A stretch of 48,639 nt of DNA from Priapulus caudatus. Lineage: Eukaryota > Priapulida > Priapulimorpha > Priapulimorphida > Priapulidae. The translations under genes were made by a program, and so were the position numbers. Below the pieces are notes generated by a model. It saw only the letters and a program-made list of their open reading frames with translations, had not been told where the DNA came from and ran no database searches. The stretch lies in contig NW_014577075.1 of NCBI RefSeq assembly GCF_000485595.1, positions 771,727 to 820,365 of the forward strand. Reading direction: 5' to 3'. Positions 1 through 18,500 of the stretch are shown here, in pieces; within the stretch, counting starts at the first letter, position 1, and every line of letters begins with the position of its first letter.

Positions 1-25
1 CCTTCCTTCCTTCCTTCCTTACCTT

Positions 26-71
<46 letters not shown>

Positions 72-87
72 ACTTACTTACTACTAC

Positions 88-137
<50 letters not shown>

Positions 138-354
138 TTAGGATAGGTATGTGTCGATTAGTATCGGCGTTTTCGGTGCGTATAACTTTCTGAGATATAC
201 GAATCTGCAATCTGTACTTCGCGTTGGTAAAGAAACTAACGTTTAAAAGATAACAAGCAATAATCACAACAACGACAACAACAACAACAGCAGCAGCAGC
301 GACAACAACGACAACAACAACAACAACAACAACAGCAGCACCAACAGCACCACC

Positions 355-394
<40 letters not shown>

Positions 395-418
395 GCAACA
401 GCAACAACAATAGCGTCA
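1..418. repeat. Microsatellite cluster (ACTT, TA, CAA/CAG)
   Basis: Bases 1-72 are CTTC/ACTT repeats, about 91-136 are a TA run, and about 268-418 are CAA/CAG/CGA triplets. Long Leu-rich or Tyr-Ile open frames across these are translation artefacts of the repeats. No gene signal is visible here. Confidence 0.9.
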
Positions 419-1715
419 GCATAGTTAACAATGCTGAAGCTATTTTGAATGGCTTTTTCTTCAGCACGTACAAGACAATAGTGACAGATTACACCTCAGA
501 CAGTGATTCAGATGTTTCCGATATCTCAGATTCGATCGACGAAATCAAACGACAGTGGGTAACATCTGCATCTTGATCTGCATGGATGTCACGTGTGTTC
601 CGCGTGTGTTTCTCTCGTCGACAAAGCATGACGTCGCATGGCATTAAACAGCCGAGTTTCACTGACACAAAATGCATCGCCACATTTCTAACCAATCAAT
701 GCTATCTATTTAAAACATAATCCGTGTAATAACCGTTCATCATTTCATCATTCCGTAGCCAATATGATGAATAGAACGCGATTCCCGATGTGCGTGACTT
801 AGTTATAGGTGTTATGTCATGTTAAACCGAAACGACCCATGTTCCCTGCATGCGACCGTTACGATAATCAAAGAGGTATCACTTTAGATCGATACACTCG
901 TGTAACCTCGAACACTGCAACGCGCTTTTTTAGCAGCATGAAGTTTTACACTAATATAACTACATATTGTTTTCACAGACGCTATAGGCGCCGGTGAGCG
1001 TGTTTGCCGGTGTCACTTCCGGCGGCTAAAACACACGACCAGTTAAGAGACAGTTGAGACACTCGTTAACATCCCCCTGCATGCGTGTTTGCTCATGTTT
1101 TGCAGTGCCTTTAATACGCTGATAAGTAACGTTGACGCCGTGAGAGAACATCTGTGTGAGCAGCAGTCGAGGAAAGATTCTGGACCTTCGTCGTAAGTTA
1201 GGCTTAGCATCGGCGGACTCATGCAGCCGCCATGCTGTCCGACATCGTGTATAGGGGCGTCATATAGGTACTCCTGCCTATAGCGTTCAATATGTATATA
1301 CACATCACTGCGTACAGCACTGCCTACCTAACAAGATAGAGTACTCCTTAGCTAACTGCACGAGATTGCTAGGTTCACTCGGCTGCCGGTTGAAACCCCA
1401 TGTTCGCGACCGTGGTTGACTATGTGTGACTAGTCCTGTTTTATTTCTTTTTGTGCGATGGAATTTTGAACATGTTAGGGACGGGGAATGATTAACTGTT
1501 GGCATTCTTGACGAAATTTTCTTACACTTTCGAGATTGTGCTCATACTCGGCGTATCCATTGTAATTCCGTATTCTAGCGCCGCGTCGTTACGCCATAGC
1601 CTGTTAATAATGCGATTGGTATTTCGTGGTATGGTATATTGTAATTGTCATTCGTGTTTATGATGCGCGTTGGTGCGGCGTACGCGGGCACACGATTGAG
1701 TCTCATCTTGCGCAG
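419..1715. other. Sequence upstream of the first visible PRKG exon, no gene recognised
   Basis: This is unique sequence and probably lies within an intron of the kinase gene, because the next exon starts at an internal codon of the protein. I looked for the cGMP-binding domains that should precede the kinase domain and found none. All open frames are short and resemble no family. Confidence 0.5.
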
Positions 1716-5510
<3,795 letters not shown>

Positions 5511-5663
5511 CTATTGTCGAATACACACAGTATCCTTCATGCACCAACACAAACACGCACGCACGCGTGTCTATATTGACGCATGCACGCACGCCCAGAC
5601 GCACTCGCCACATCGCCTACCCACAAACGCGCGCACACGCACACGCCCACGCACGCGCACGCA

Positions 5664-5721
<58 letters not shown>

Positions 5722-5860
5722 AGGGCCTATTGAGTGCGTTTATGCGTTCAGGCGAAGAGTCACCAGTACAGATTAGCTTGATTCACAAACGTGCACTTTT
5801 TACCCCAAGAGCCCGGCGTGCGCATGCTAGTGTCACCACCCTACCATTCACAAATAAATC
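5511..5860 (+). other. PRKG 3' UTR with (CA)n and polyadenylation signal
   Basis: After the stop codon comes a CA/GCAC microsatellite (about 5553-5720), then AATAAA at 5853-5858 followed by a GT-rich stretch. That is the arrangement expected for the end of the kinase mRNA. The mRNA end is inferred from these signals alone. Confidence 0.65.
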
Positions 5861-7701
5861 TGTGTGATCGTGAACACCAGAAGAGAGGGTAAAAATCCGA
5901 ACCAGTAAAATGTTTAATCTAAAGCCATGCATTTAGCTTTTCGAGTAATCCGCGCGACCTGAGCGATTGAGTACTACTAAACGGTGTACATTGCCACTGT
6001 CTACTTGTTCTTAGATTATACGCTTAATACAGAGTGTGCAGTACTTTATCCGTACATATTAGCAATTGTATTACGATCGGCATGAAAGACATTCCATTTG
6101 CGGCGAGTTTTCTGTAACAACGAATAACTGGTTGGAATTTGGTTCACTTTTTTTCTCTTCTCATTCTTGACGAAGAAAATAGCCAACTAAGTCGCATCAT
6201 TTCTCTTCTGAAAGTGGAGATTAGTTCATGGTGATTCGCCTAGGCAATCTTACACGAAAGGATATCGAATACAATCATCTAACAAGTGTAATCCGGTGAA
6301 CCTACGAAGCTCTATACGTGAAATATGACAGAGCAAGTATATCACTGATGTTGGATATGACTTGTTAGGTAACATAAATCGAATTGGCGATAGTCTAGGT
6401 CCTACATATCGAAAATTTGGTTACTTGCTGTAAATCATATACGCACGTATATATTAGGGAACAGAAAATGCGCCATCCTACCTCCTTTAAATATACATGC
6501 GTGCATCAGCCCATACCGCTATTTTATCGCCCTGTATTATTCTTGTATTTGTCTTTGAGAGGAAAGAATGAATTAGTATTTTAATATATAATGTTGAACT
6601 GCTCTAGTTGTTTTGAAGTTTTTAATCGATTTCAGTTGTATATCATTATCGCTACGAGAAAATGCTTACTATTGATTTATTGAATGATGTTCGTTATTCC
6701 ATCGTCGCGTGTATTGTTGAAAACGTTTCAATGGAAATAAAAAGTATAGTAAAAGCCTATGGTTCTTCTATTAATTTCCAGGGACACATCACGATTACCT
6801 TAAATATTTACGATGAGGATGTCTTACGTATTAACGTTGTGTCAATGTTAAAGGGTGGGAGCTATGTGAATAAGCAGGGCAGATATGGGATGATAATGAA
6901 AGCATAAAAACATAATATAGTTTGCGAAATTATAAGATAGTTGTTATAATATATGTTACACACACACGCGCGCGCGCACGCACGGACGCACGCACACACA
7001 CACACAAATATATATATACAAATCACGTTAACTAGTTTTTACGTAATATTTATATACAAATACCATTTAAATACCATCCTGTTAGTCATGCCGTTTAAAT
7101 GTATCGTACATTGCTGATCGATACGGATACGGTGCCTATTATTGCTCGTGTTTTAACCTATATAATTGCACGCTATGTGGTTAACAAACCCGTTCATTGA
7201 AGCTTAACGTGTATAATTGATTATATATTTACTAATTAATAAAACTTCTGCATGATAACTGTAGTGAGAGGCTATTCATAATGTGACATATTGTTGCAAA
7301 CTATACGCCTACTAATGAACCAATTCAATCAAGAAGCACATAACCTACCAATACTGTTCCAAATTTTCCTGTAAAACATGTTTCGCACAGGTTTACTGAA
7401 AACGGTGTACGTTGCGTTCGAGAAATCAACGCATGGGTGTTAGCTGGATTGTTTTTCGCAAGAATGTAAAAAAAACTAGGTTTACTTTATGTTAGTTCGG
7501 CCCCTAGGCAACGCGTTCACTTTGAGGCGCGTGCGATTCTGACGTCCAACGAACGCAATTATCTCCTTAATGATCTACCTCAGAAATGCTGAGTCAACAA
7601 CATCTAACAAATCCCAGCTTCGCTAAACATCGTCACTTTTCGTGTTATCGTGCGCCGTAATACGCGCGTATGCTTACGGCGTTCTGCTGCACTCGATCTC
7701 C
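5861..7701. other. Intergenic, no gene recognised
   Basis: AT-rich unique sequence with a CA/CGCA run at about 6959-7008. One 81-codon frame (6662-6907) is AT-rich, lacks splice or family features, and is not supported as a gene. Confidence 0.6.
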
Positions 7702-7900
7702 GCAGCCGGCTGAAAGGGGTGATAGGATATGTTTACTAGGCACTTCTAATTTTAACATATATTTTAAATTTAATTAGGGTCAGGGTTAGGGTTAGGGCAC
7801 TTTTTAGGGGTTTTGCATCATTCTTTAATATATCGTAAAATATATGTTAAAATTAGAAGTGCCTAGTAAACATATCCTATCACCCCTTTCAGCCGGCTGC
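7702..7900. mobile_element. Foldback MITE, Mutator-like 9-bp TSD, internal TTAGGG repeats
   Basis: This 199-bp element has perfect 65-bp terminal inverted repeats (7702-7766 and 7836-7900) starting GCAGCCGGCTGAAAGGGGTG. It is flanked by an exact 9-bp direct repeat TCGATCTCC (7693-7701 and 7901-7909). The 69-bp centre carries four consecutive telomere-type hexamers at 7774-7797 (TTAGGG, TCAGGG, TTAGGG, TTAGGG). It has no coding capacity. A 9-bp target duplication is typical of Mutator-like elements, so that assignment is an inference from TSD length. It is inserted at the edge of a CpG-rich tract. Confidence 0.85.
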
Positions 7901-7909
7901 TCGATCTCC

Positions 7910-8720
7910 TGCTCCTCCGCCCTCTACCGCTCGTAGATGCAACCATGCATATGAAAGCTCGCGACGCTTCGATCGATAGATACGAGCGATGCGGATCGTT
8001 CTCACGCGCAGATATCGCGGCTGGCGGCAGGCTGTCTCGCCTGCGCGCGCGGGGCATTCCCACGCGGGTGAATAATGGAGCCGTATTGATTTGCGGGTAA
8101 CACCTGTGCGGTGCTACCAAGACGCGTGCAGTCGCGCGCGGGTTCGGCCACCGCGCTTTTAATGACCGGTTACGACGGGTGTTCCTGATTAGGCAAAATT
8201 CCATCGCCGTTGCACCGCGCAACCGACCGACGGCCCGTGCACCTGCCCCGACACCTGTCCCGGCGCATTCACTTCTGGGACATTCCGATCGTCTCCGTAA
8301 CTGCGGCGGACGGCGAGAAAAAATGCGGCTTTAAGCGACGCCGCCGTGCCTCGCCTCACGCTGCTGCGTCACGGGCGCGTCGTCGGCGTGGCTGCGTCGC
8401 GTCGCGTACGCGGTGTATGTCGTCGCGATGACGCTCTGCGACGCACGCCGACGCGGGAAGCCGCGCGAGTGACGGCCGTACGACGCCGCTAGCGTGCCAA
8501 AGAGTTAGCAGGTGGTGCGCGGCGCCCGACCTCCGCCGCGGATGAAGTCTGGCACGGATTCCCGCACCTCGTTAGTCCGCCATCAATCTCACGATGATGC
8601 GAACAGTGTTTACCGCGTGAGGGGCTGCCTGTTCCCACGAGCCGCGCGCACGGCGCAAGCTGCATTATCATTGGTCAGGCCTTGGTCTATATCGAACTGA
8701 CCTCACGCGCCATCGGATGT
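7910..8720. promoter_or_regulatory. CpG-rich tract, possible unassigned promoter or enhancer
   Basis: About 800 bases are markedly richer in CG dinucleotides than the AT-rich flanks. Open frames on both strands are Arg/Ala/Ser-rich, as expected from composition alone. I found no convincing start exon, TATA box or splice pair. It could be an unmethylated regulatory island or the 5' end of an unrecognised transcript. Confidence 0.3.
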
Positions 8721-10986
<2,266 letters not shown>

Positions 10987-10988
<2 letters not shown>

Positions 10989-12226
10989 ATGATCCAAGTG
11001 CATGACCTGAGATACAATAGTTGCAACTGCCTAGTAGTTTTCTGGTATCTTATCAAATCGAATACAGCTATACTACATTTGATCACAATAATTATTTGCA
11101 ATAATTCCTTATTCTTGGCTAATTCGATAAACGAACGAATCTGAACTCTTTCTTATACACTTCCACGGGCTATATATACTTACACGACGACCAGACCCAA
11201 AGTACTGTACGCTCCACACGAGTATCGACACACGTCCCTTTTGGCTAACATCTCGCTCTGTCGGATTGATGGCCGATGATTGAACGCGGATTGATAAAAA
11301 TTTGCACGGACCAGCTTATGTGTTTGTTTGGCAAACGAACGTGTGAAGAGGGGGCGAGTGGGCGTTGTTCGTGAGGCGCTCTGTTCATCAAGGCCCGTTT
11401 CTCGCTCCGTAACAACCTCTTTCATCGAGCTCCTCGACAGCATGCATCAATGTAGCACTCGCCAGCTGCGAGCCAGCTCATTGTTGCGCTCACAAAACAT
11501 TTTTCCTGCCTCCCCATCGCACCTGTGTAACTCTGAGTGGGGTTTGCATAGCCGGGGCCTGGGCCAACCGTGGCAAACTGGGATGGTGGTGACGGCACGC
11601 TATGTGCTCAGCATGTACATGTAGGACGATGACGACCGCGGGAACAGCGCTAGTCCGAGCGATTGCACGAGTGACATGACTACTGGCGGGTTACATAAAA
11701 CACCGGGCCGGATTAACACGGATCAGAACCGGAACGGACCGAAATAAAGCGTTGAAACCTTGACTTTAGGTTTAATTCAACTCTATAATTTTTTAAATGT
11801 AAATGTTATGTTAGCTCAGAGTAGGAGGCCTATGTGCCTGACAGGTGTTGTTTTACCTCATCAGTGTAAGCTGTGTAGTGAAGTAGTCGGTTTTTAAAAT
11901 ATATTAGAAAGATTGCGTTTATTTTATTTTGTTAATTTAAAAGTTAATTTAATTTGTAATTTTTGAAAATTTACTTACATATTTAAGTGTAATGTATTTT
12001 TATGATATGTGCATGAGTAATATAAAATGTAAATGCTATGAATGTCAAATTAATTTGCTTCAAACTACTAACGGAATTACACTCGAACCTACCTAGGAAA
12101 TATTCTAGAGATCTCATGACTGATGTAACTCTATCCAATTATAAATTGTACTGGGCCCGAATCGCATTGTCACTCTGGCAACAAACCGTGACTCGATTCG
12201 CATAAATCTGTTAGCTGGTATATATA
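10987..12226. other. Intergenic, no gene recognised
   Basis: A somewhat GC-richer block at about 11320-11720 carries overlapping frames of about 90 codons on both strands. None has splice-site or family support. The remainder is AT-rich. Confidence 0.55.
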
Positions 12227-12388
<162 letters not shown>

Positions 12389-13890
12389 TGATGCGCGCAT
12401 GGAACTCTGACATTAGTATATAGCTTACTGACATATTATATAGCGCAATAAACTTGCTCCAACGGGCGCGAGAAGTATAAGAGAACAGTGTTGTCAATGT
12501 GACACGTAACTGTCTTATGTGGATGTCACTCAACAAAAACTATATAGACGCGAGGTTTAAAGAGAAAATGTTGTATAAGAGCGGATGCAATTGTTGAAAG
12601 GCGTAAAATCTTTATATATCAATATATTCCTATTAGCTTAAGTTTCTATGTAATATAATGCTAGGAAATTTTTCTAGAATGGAGAATGGTAATAAACAAC
12701 GAGCAATTAATAATAATAAATACATTTATATTATTGTAATTGTAGGTATTGGCCACAACAAGTTCTAGCATTGCTGAATTCCTGTTCTGCTTTGTGAAAA
12801 AGGTTGTTGCCAGTGGTCACGATCTTCGGATACCACCGTTGTGTTGATGTTGACTTGGGTTTGTCCCTACAGCTGACCGGAGCGGCCTTCAATCAGAAAG
12901 AGAGAGGGGTAGAAGAGAGGGCGGGGAAGGCAGAAAGGGAGACCGCGAGATCGCGAGATGGATCCACTGGACGTGATCCAGTCAACTTCAGCGGAGAATC
13001 TTGCCGGATACTTTCACCATCTCTAAATATTATTATAATATGCACCCAATAACAATATAATTCAATGGCATATTTCACATGTGCGACCCACGCATATTTT
13101 GAAGAAACGTTCCACGTGATCAACAAATATCCAACTGTCCTGTGGTTTCTGTAAATAAAATAAAGCCATAGGCTAGCGACTCGATCGTCATGGGTGGTAG
13201 CCGGGATTACATTTTTAACTTTTACAATTAGTTATCGCTTTACGTACATCTGCGACAATGCTCCGACGACTCACACAACAGCCGCATAGCATCTAGATAG
13301 TCCACATAATAATATAGTTCTGAAATCTCGTTGGATACACGCGAGTAAAGATGTCGAATCATCTCAATTACTGCTTGTCTAACGCACGAACACCGGCAAA
13401 AAACTGTTGGTAAACATCTTCGATCAAGTTACTCGCATTCTCATGTACGCCTCGCGCGATGATTATGGATGCAACCGACGCCCCTATAACTCAAAGATTG
13501 AGATCCACCGAAAAATCAGTAACGCGCATCAAAACTGCGTAAGTCATTCGTTTTTGCTGCCTAGCTGCGTACGTGTGACGAAGAAGTTTGGCGTGCATTG
13601 AGTTAGAACGCGTTCTAATGCGTGATATACTGACCATGACCAGTAGCAATATGCACGAACATCCCTTACTACTCACATCATATGAACGCGTAACTATAGG
13701 CGCGGAAACAGTTCGATGATGCTGTACCCTACAGTAAACCCTCTCTCTATACATCTCTCTTGGAACACGATATACCAACAACGATGTACCCTTTATGCTC
13801 TTCTTCTCACGCGTTGACGAGGCAATACTTTTCCAAGGCTTTTTGCTAATTGACCAACAAAGCAGCGCATAGTCGCACTAAATTGAAGTG
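12389..13890. other. Intergenic upstream of ADMP, no gene recognised
   Basis: Unique sequence with only short frames on both strands. None shows family resemblance or splice sites. Confidence 0.55.
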
Positions 13891-14248
13891 CGAAGATACT
13901 CGGATCAGGCACTGCAGCACAATCAGCGAACACACTTCTTTCGCACCAAACCCTCGTCGCTCTCCGCGATTGGTCGAGTCGGCGACTCGCAGCCGACGTT
14001 GATTGGTGCGTGCATGGCAACATCGGTGTAAGTAGGCACGCATTACGAGCCGGTGTAAACGAGCCTTTTCAGTCGACACAATATCATTTGTCTCCAGCGC
14101 GCGAGTCGTCACGGTAACATACTGTGACTCGAGGTAGGTGGGGGACCGACAGACGAAGCTGTGGAGGCGTACGAACGATACGTAGTGCGAAGTGTGTGCG
14201 ACAGATTCGGACGCCAATCGGACATATTTTCGGATATCTCTCGAAGCC
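13891..14248 (+). promoter_or_regulatory. Putative ADMP promoter and 5' UTR
   Basis: The sequence just before the ADMP start codon contains two reverse CCAAT boxes, ATTGG at 13969-13973 and 14002-14006. No TATA box is evident. The long minus-strand open frame across this region is antisense to ADMP exon 1. The transcription start site cannot be placed. Confidence 0.4.
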
Positions 14249-15189
14249 ATGGCCAAGCATCGTCTGCTAGCCGTCGGCGCTCTGCTCGTGTTCACCTGCG
14301 GCGTCGCTCTCGCTCGGCCGACGATCGAGAACGAGTCGATCATCAAGGCGCAGGCTGTGGATAAACTGATGCGGATATTCGGCATGCAGGGCAAGGGAAG
14401 ACCGGTGGCCGACGACACGCGCGACGCCCCGCAGTACATGCTCGACCTGTATCGCACCGTCGTCGGCGACGCTGGTGTTATGACGACGGCCAACCCGTTC
14501 GACGCCAACGTAGTACGCAGCTTCACGGCTCAAGGTAAAAACCGAAACGAACCCAATTAGCGTGTAACGCAGCCGATGATTCTCGCTTCACTTAGTTAAG
14601 ATATCACGTTGGTAAGAGGCGAAGTTGGTGCTGGCGTCTGATAGATTAACTTTGCTGCTGGCTAATCCCTCTGCATTTCCATGAAAAATAATATGCAAAT
14701 GTTTTGCCGAATTTGATACAATAATGTGCTGACACATCACTGCGAACATGAAACTGATAAGTGCGCACGTACGTTCCTACATTCCTTCGCATGCAGCTAA
14801 ACTGTATTCCAAAAGGATTTCGATGGTATAATATTAGCGATTACAACGTTAAAAAAGGAATTGCCGAAATGTTTATGGCGCTATTTCCGACTGCATGCGA
14901 AATGTTAAGTCTCTCTCGCGATTGATCACGGTGATTAAATCGACGTTTTCGATATGACTGAAAGATTATTTTTGGATATTGCGGGTGGATCGTTGCAGCG
15001 ATCCTCTAACGCCGTGTACACTTATCTGATTTATTAGTAATCTGCAAACAAATCTTATATAGATCGTGAAAAAGCTATTCATGATGGATAGCAGGTAGTT
15101 TTTTTGTTGGGCTTGTTAAGTGCAGCGAGTCAAATCCAGACGCAATCGCATTTACTTTTAGGATATTAAAGACATGCGTGTTATTCACG

Positions 15190-15224
<35 letters not shown>

Positions 15225-15269
15225 CCCCCTCTCTCTCTCTCTCTCTCTGCCTCTCTCTCTCTCTCTCTC

Positions 15270-15333
<64 letters not shown>

Positions 15334-15519
15334 CTCTCTCTCTGCCTCTCTCTCGTGCCTCTCTCTCGCTCTTCGCTCTCTCTCTTCTCCTTTCTCTCTC
15401 GCTCTCTCTCTCTCTCTCTCGTCTCTCTCTCCCCCCCTTCTCTCGCCTCCCCTCTCTCTCTCTCATCTCTCTCTGCCTCTCTCTCGCTTCTCTCTCTCAT
15501 CCCCTCTCTCTTTCTCTCG

Positions 15520-15567
<48 letters not shown>

Positions 15568-18500
15568 TCGCTTTCTCTCGCTCTCTCTCTCTTCTTTCTC
15601 TCGCTCGCTCTTTCTATCTATCTATCTGCTCTGTCGCGGCATCTCTCTGTATCTCTATATTCACATTATCCCTCCCACTCGCGCGCACTCTCTTCTCTCT
15701 CTCTCTTCTTTCCTGCCCTCTCGCTTCATTTTCTCCTTCTTTCTGCGGGCGTTCGCGCGTGCGTGTATGCCTTATGCGTGCTACGCGTGTATGTTTTCAT
15801 ATCACTGTGCTCGCACGGCTGAAACACTAGCTGCTTTCTCAGCGTACACCTTATGCGAGTGGAAGAGGAGGCAAAACTCTGGAGAGGGTGTGTGTGTATG
15901 TGTGTGTGTGTCGTGTGCTGAGCTCCCCCACGTCGTATCATTCAGCAAGCGGCGATAAGACGCGAACGCCTCGGACGCGCTCACAAATGCCGATGTGTGC
16001 GGCGAGCGCGTGGACAGCTGCGAGAAGTGGTTGGTGAAAGAATCACGCGTAACAATCTGCTAATCTATTCAAATGCGCACGCTGTGTAAAACAGCACCTT
16101 GTGACGGTGGCAAGGCGCGGCCGATGCGTGCGCCCGACCCAGCCTCGTCAACCACATCGACGAATATTACGTGCTCGCGCCTCGAAACAGCTCGGCATGA
16201 CGGCGTTTCGCCGTTTGTTTAGAGCGTGGCTGCGCCGTTGCGGCGCATCTGCGCGCGAACTAGGGATAGCCTTAATTACTGACCTCTTCTCTTACGGCGC
16301 GGTGCAAGGTCTTTTGTCACGCGCGTAGCTTTTGTAGCGGCGCCGAAAGCGCCGTTCGACGCGGAATGCAACGCTACGCCACCACCGCGAGCGAGAGTCG
16401 ACACGGAAATGCTTTATGCTCGTTTCCGTCACTTGAATCGAAGAGTGTTGGACGCCGCCGACGTGTCGCTTGAAATTAATCGGGCAGAGAGTAATTGTGA
16501 ATGTTAGTAGTAGCAGGGGGAGAGAGCAATGTATTCGCGCCACAAGCGCTCTTAATACCAACAGCCGCGGTGCTTAATATAGGTGGAAGATGGACTCCCG
16601 CTCTGCACTCGGTTTGCATCGGGTGGCCAACAGAAACGCACACGGTATAGAGGACCTAACAGTGGACGTTTGTGGCCTCACACTCTCGCCACGTTGCGTC
16701 ACAATCACGCGAGTGAGATCACAGCGATGGCCGCGGGCGTCACACTGATGCGAGTGACGTCAGCAGGCACTTCGGACGTCTCATAAAAAAAGGTAAATAA
16801 ACATACGAAGATGCAGTTTACTACCAAGTCTAATGTTTCTTTACTTTGGTTTCGCCCATAATCACTGTAAATGCCGTCCAAATGCTCATCTGCAACACAC
16901 GCTGGCTGTCGCACGCTAGCTGCTGCACACAGACACATAAATAATAGGTGAAAGAGAGTAGAGAAACATTAAGACTTTGGTAGTAAATAGATTTCGTATT
17001 TATTTAGCATTATATTTTATTGAAACGCTCCAAGTGCCTGTGAGTGACATCACACTGATTCGGGTGATCTGGCACTGCAGCAACGCGTGCCCACTCCGAC
17101 GACAATACGTTGTTAGTAATCGTGATTGTGTTTCGCTTGCAGGTCGTGCAGATACGCTGCATTACGTCTTCAACACGACCAGCGTCGTGCCCGCAGAAAA
17201 CGTGCTCGGAGCCGAGCTGCATCTGTTCAAGCTGAAGCCGAAGCGCGAGTATCGGCAGCGCATAAGACCTGGAGATCACATCGTCGAGGTAAGCATTCGC
17301 TGTTTTCATCTTCCGCCGTCGCCATCTCTTCCCGCCGTCGCTCATGCCCCGCGCCCTGTCACCAATCGCATGGCTTCACTCCTCGGCGGCCTCCAACCAC
17401 TCACATCACTAAGTTAGGTTAGCTCCCACACCCAGCACGACACCTCTCAGTGAACCTCGCGATTCCTTCCAGTGTCAACCCGATTGTGAAGTCCCTAAAA
17501 CGCAGCGTGAACGGCCGTAGTAACTGCAAACAACCTCTCGTGCGACGACCTCGCTACCTTCGCTGTCGTTCTGCCACAACTTCACCTATCACGCACCGTT
17601 AAACCCTCAGTAGACAGTTTCCCTCTGGTTAACGCTGCTAACTCGCGTACGCGTGCTCAACCCCTCTCACACGGCAGTAACTCAAAACCAGTCACTACAC
17701 GCGGTTTAAATGCCCCGAAGGTTTCGTCACTTACATATTCGCTGTGGACAGTGCAGCACTATATAGCGCATCGAGTAGACTTCCGCTTCAGTGCAGGCGC
17801 CATAACAAAATCTAAACGGATCTGTAATTTCTAACTTTCTATTCTGCTGTGAGCGCAAATTACCAGAGACGCCTAGTTTCAAGTATGATCGTTTCACTAA
17901 ATCGATCATTATAGTATGATAGTATATATCATTATAGTATATCATTATCGATCATTATCTAAATCGATTATTATTAGTGAAAGCGAACTTCATCCGAAAC
18001 GATTACGTTTCACGTATAATCATTGTTCACTATTTCCTCATCATTAATAATTGACATGGTTAATCATTTCATGACTGCGAAACGGGTAATCATGGTTAAT
18101 CATTTCATGACTGCGAAACGGCTTCAGTGATTTCACCGCAAATTACGTTGAACGATGTAAAAACCGCACTAGCCGCATATAAGCACGTGCGCACGAAACA
18201 GCAATCAATTTTGAGAAACAAGTGGGAAGCGGTGCAGGTGCGAGTGATCTTTTGCTGGTTGCAGATACGCGTCTTTCAAGTTAGGACGGACAGCAATAGA
18301 TTGCTGGAGGCAAGACGAACCAGCTTGTACTCCGTCGGTTGGGAGGTGTTTCACGTCACCGAGGTTGTCAAGGAGTGGCAGCAAGACGGCCAGTCAAATC
18401 AAGGTAAGTGTCACCTTTACAACGCCTATGCCGCAGCAGCTGCGATCGTCTGCTCATTATAGAACGCAGCGCCATCTATAATCCCCTCGTGATAATAATA

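Noticed and set aside
1336-1405. tRNA-like boxes (TTAGCTAACTGCACGAG and TGTTCGCGACC)
   Set aside because: Spacing is loosely tRNA-like but no cloverleaf closes and the boxes are degenerate; too weak to call even as a SINE.
6662-6907. 81-codon AT-rich frame after the PRKG gene
   Set aside because: No splice sites, family resemblance or codon bias; frequency expected by chance in AT-rich DNA.
13846-14526. 226-codon minus-strand open frame over the ADMP promoter and exon 1
   Set aside because: It overlaps a confidently identified plus-strand first exon with signal peptide; it is an antisense frame in GC-rich sequence with no domain.
15174-15830. Leu/Ser-rich frames of over 200 codons
   Set aside because: Direct translation of a CT microsatellite.
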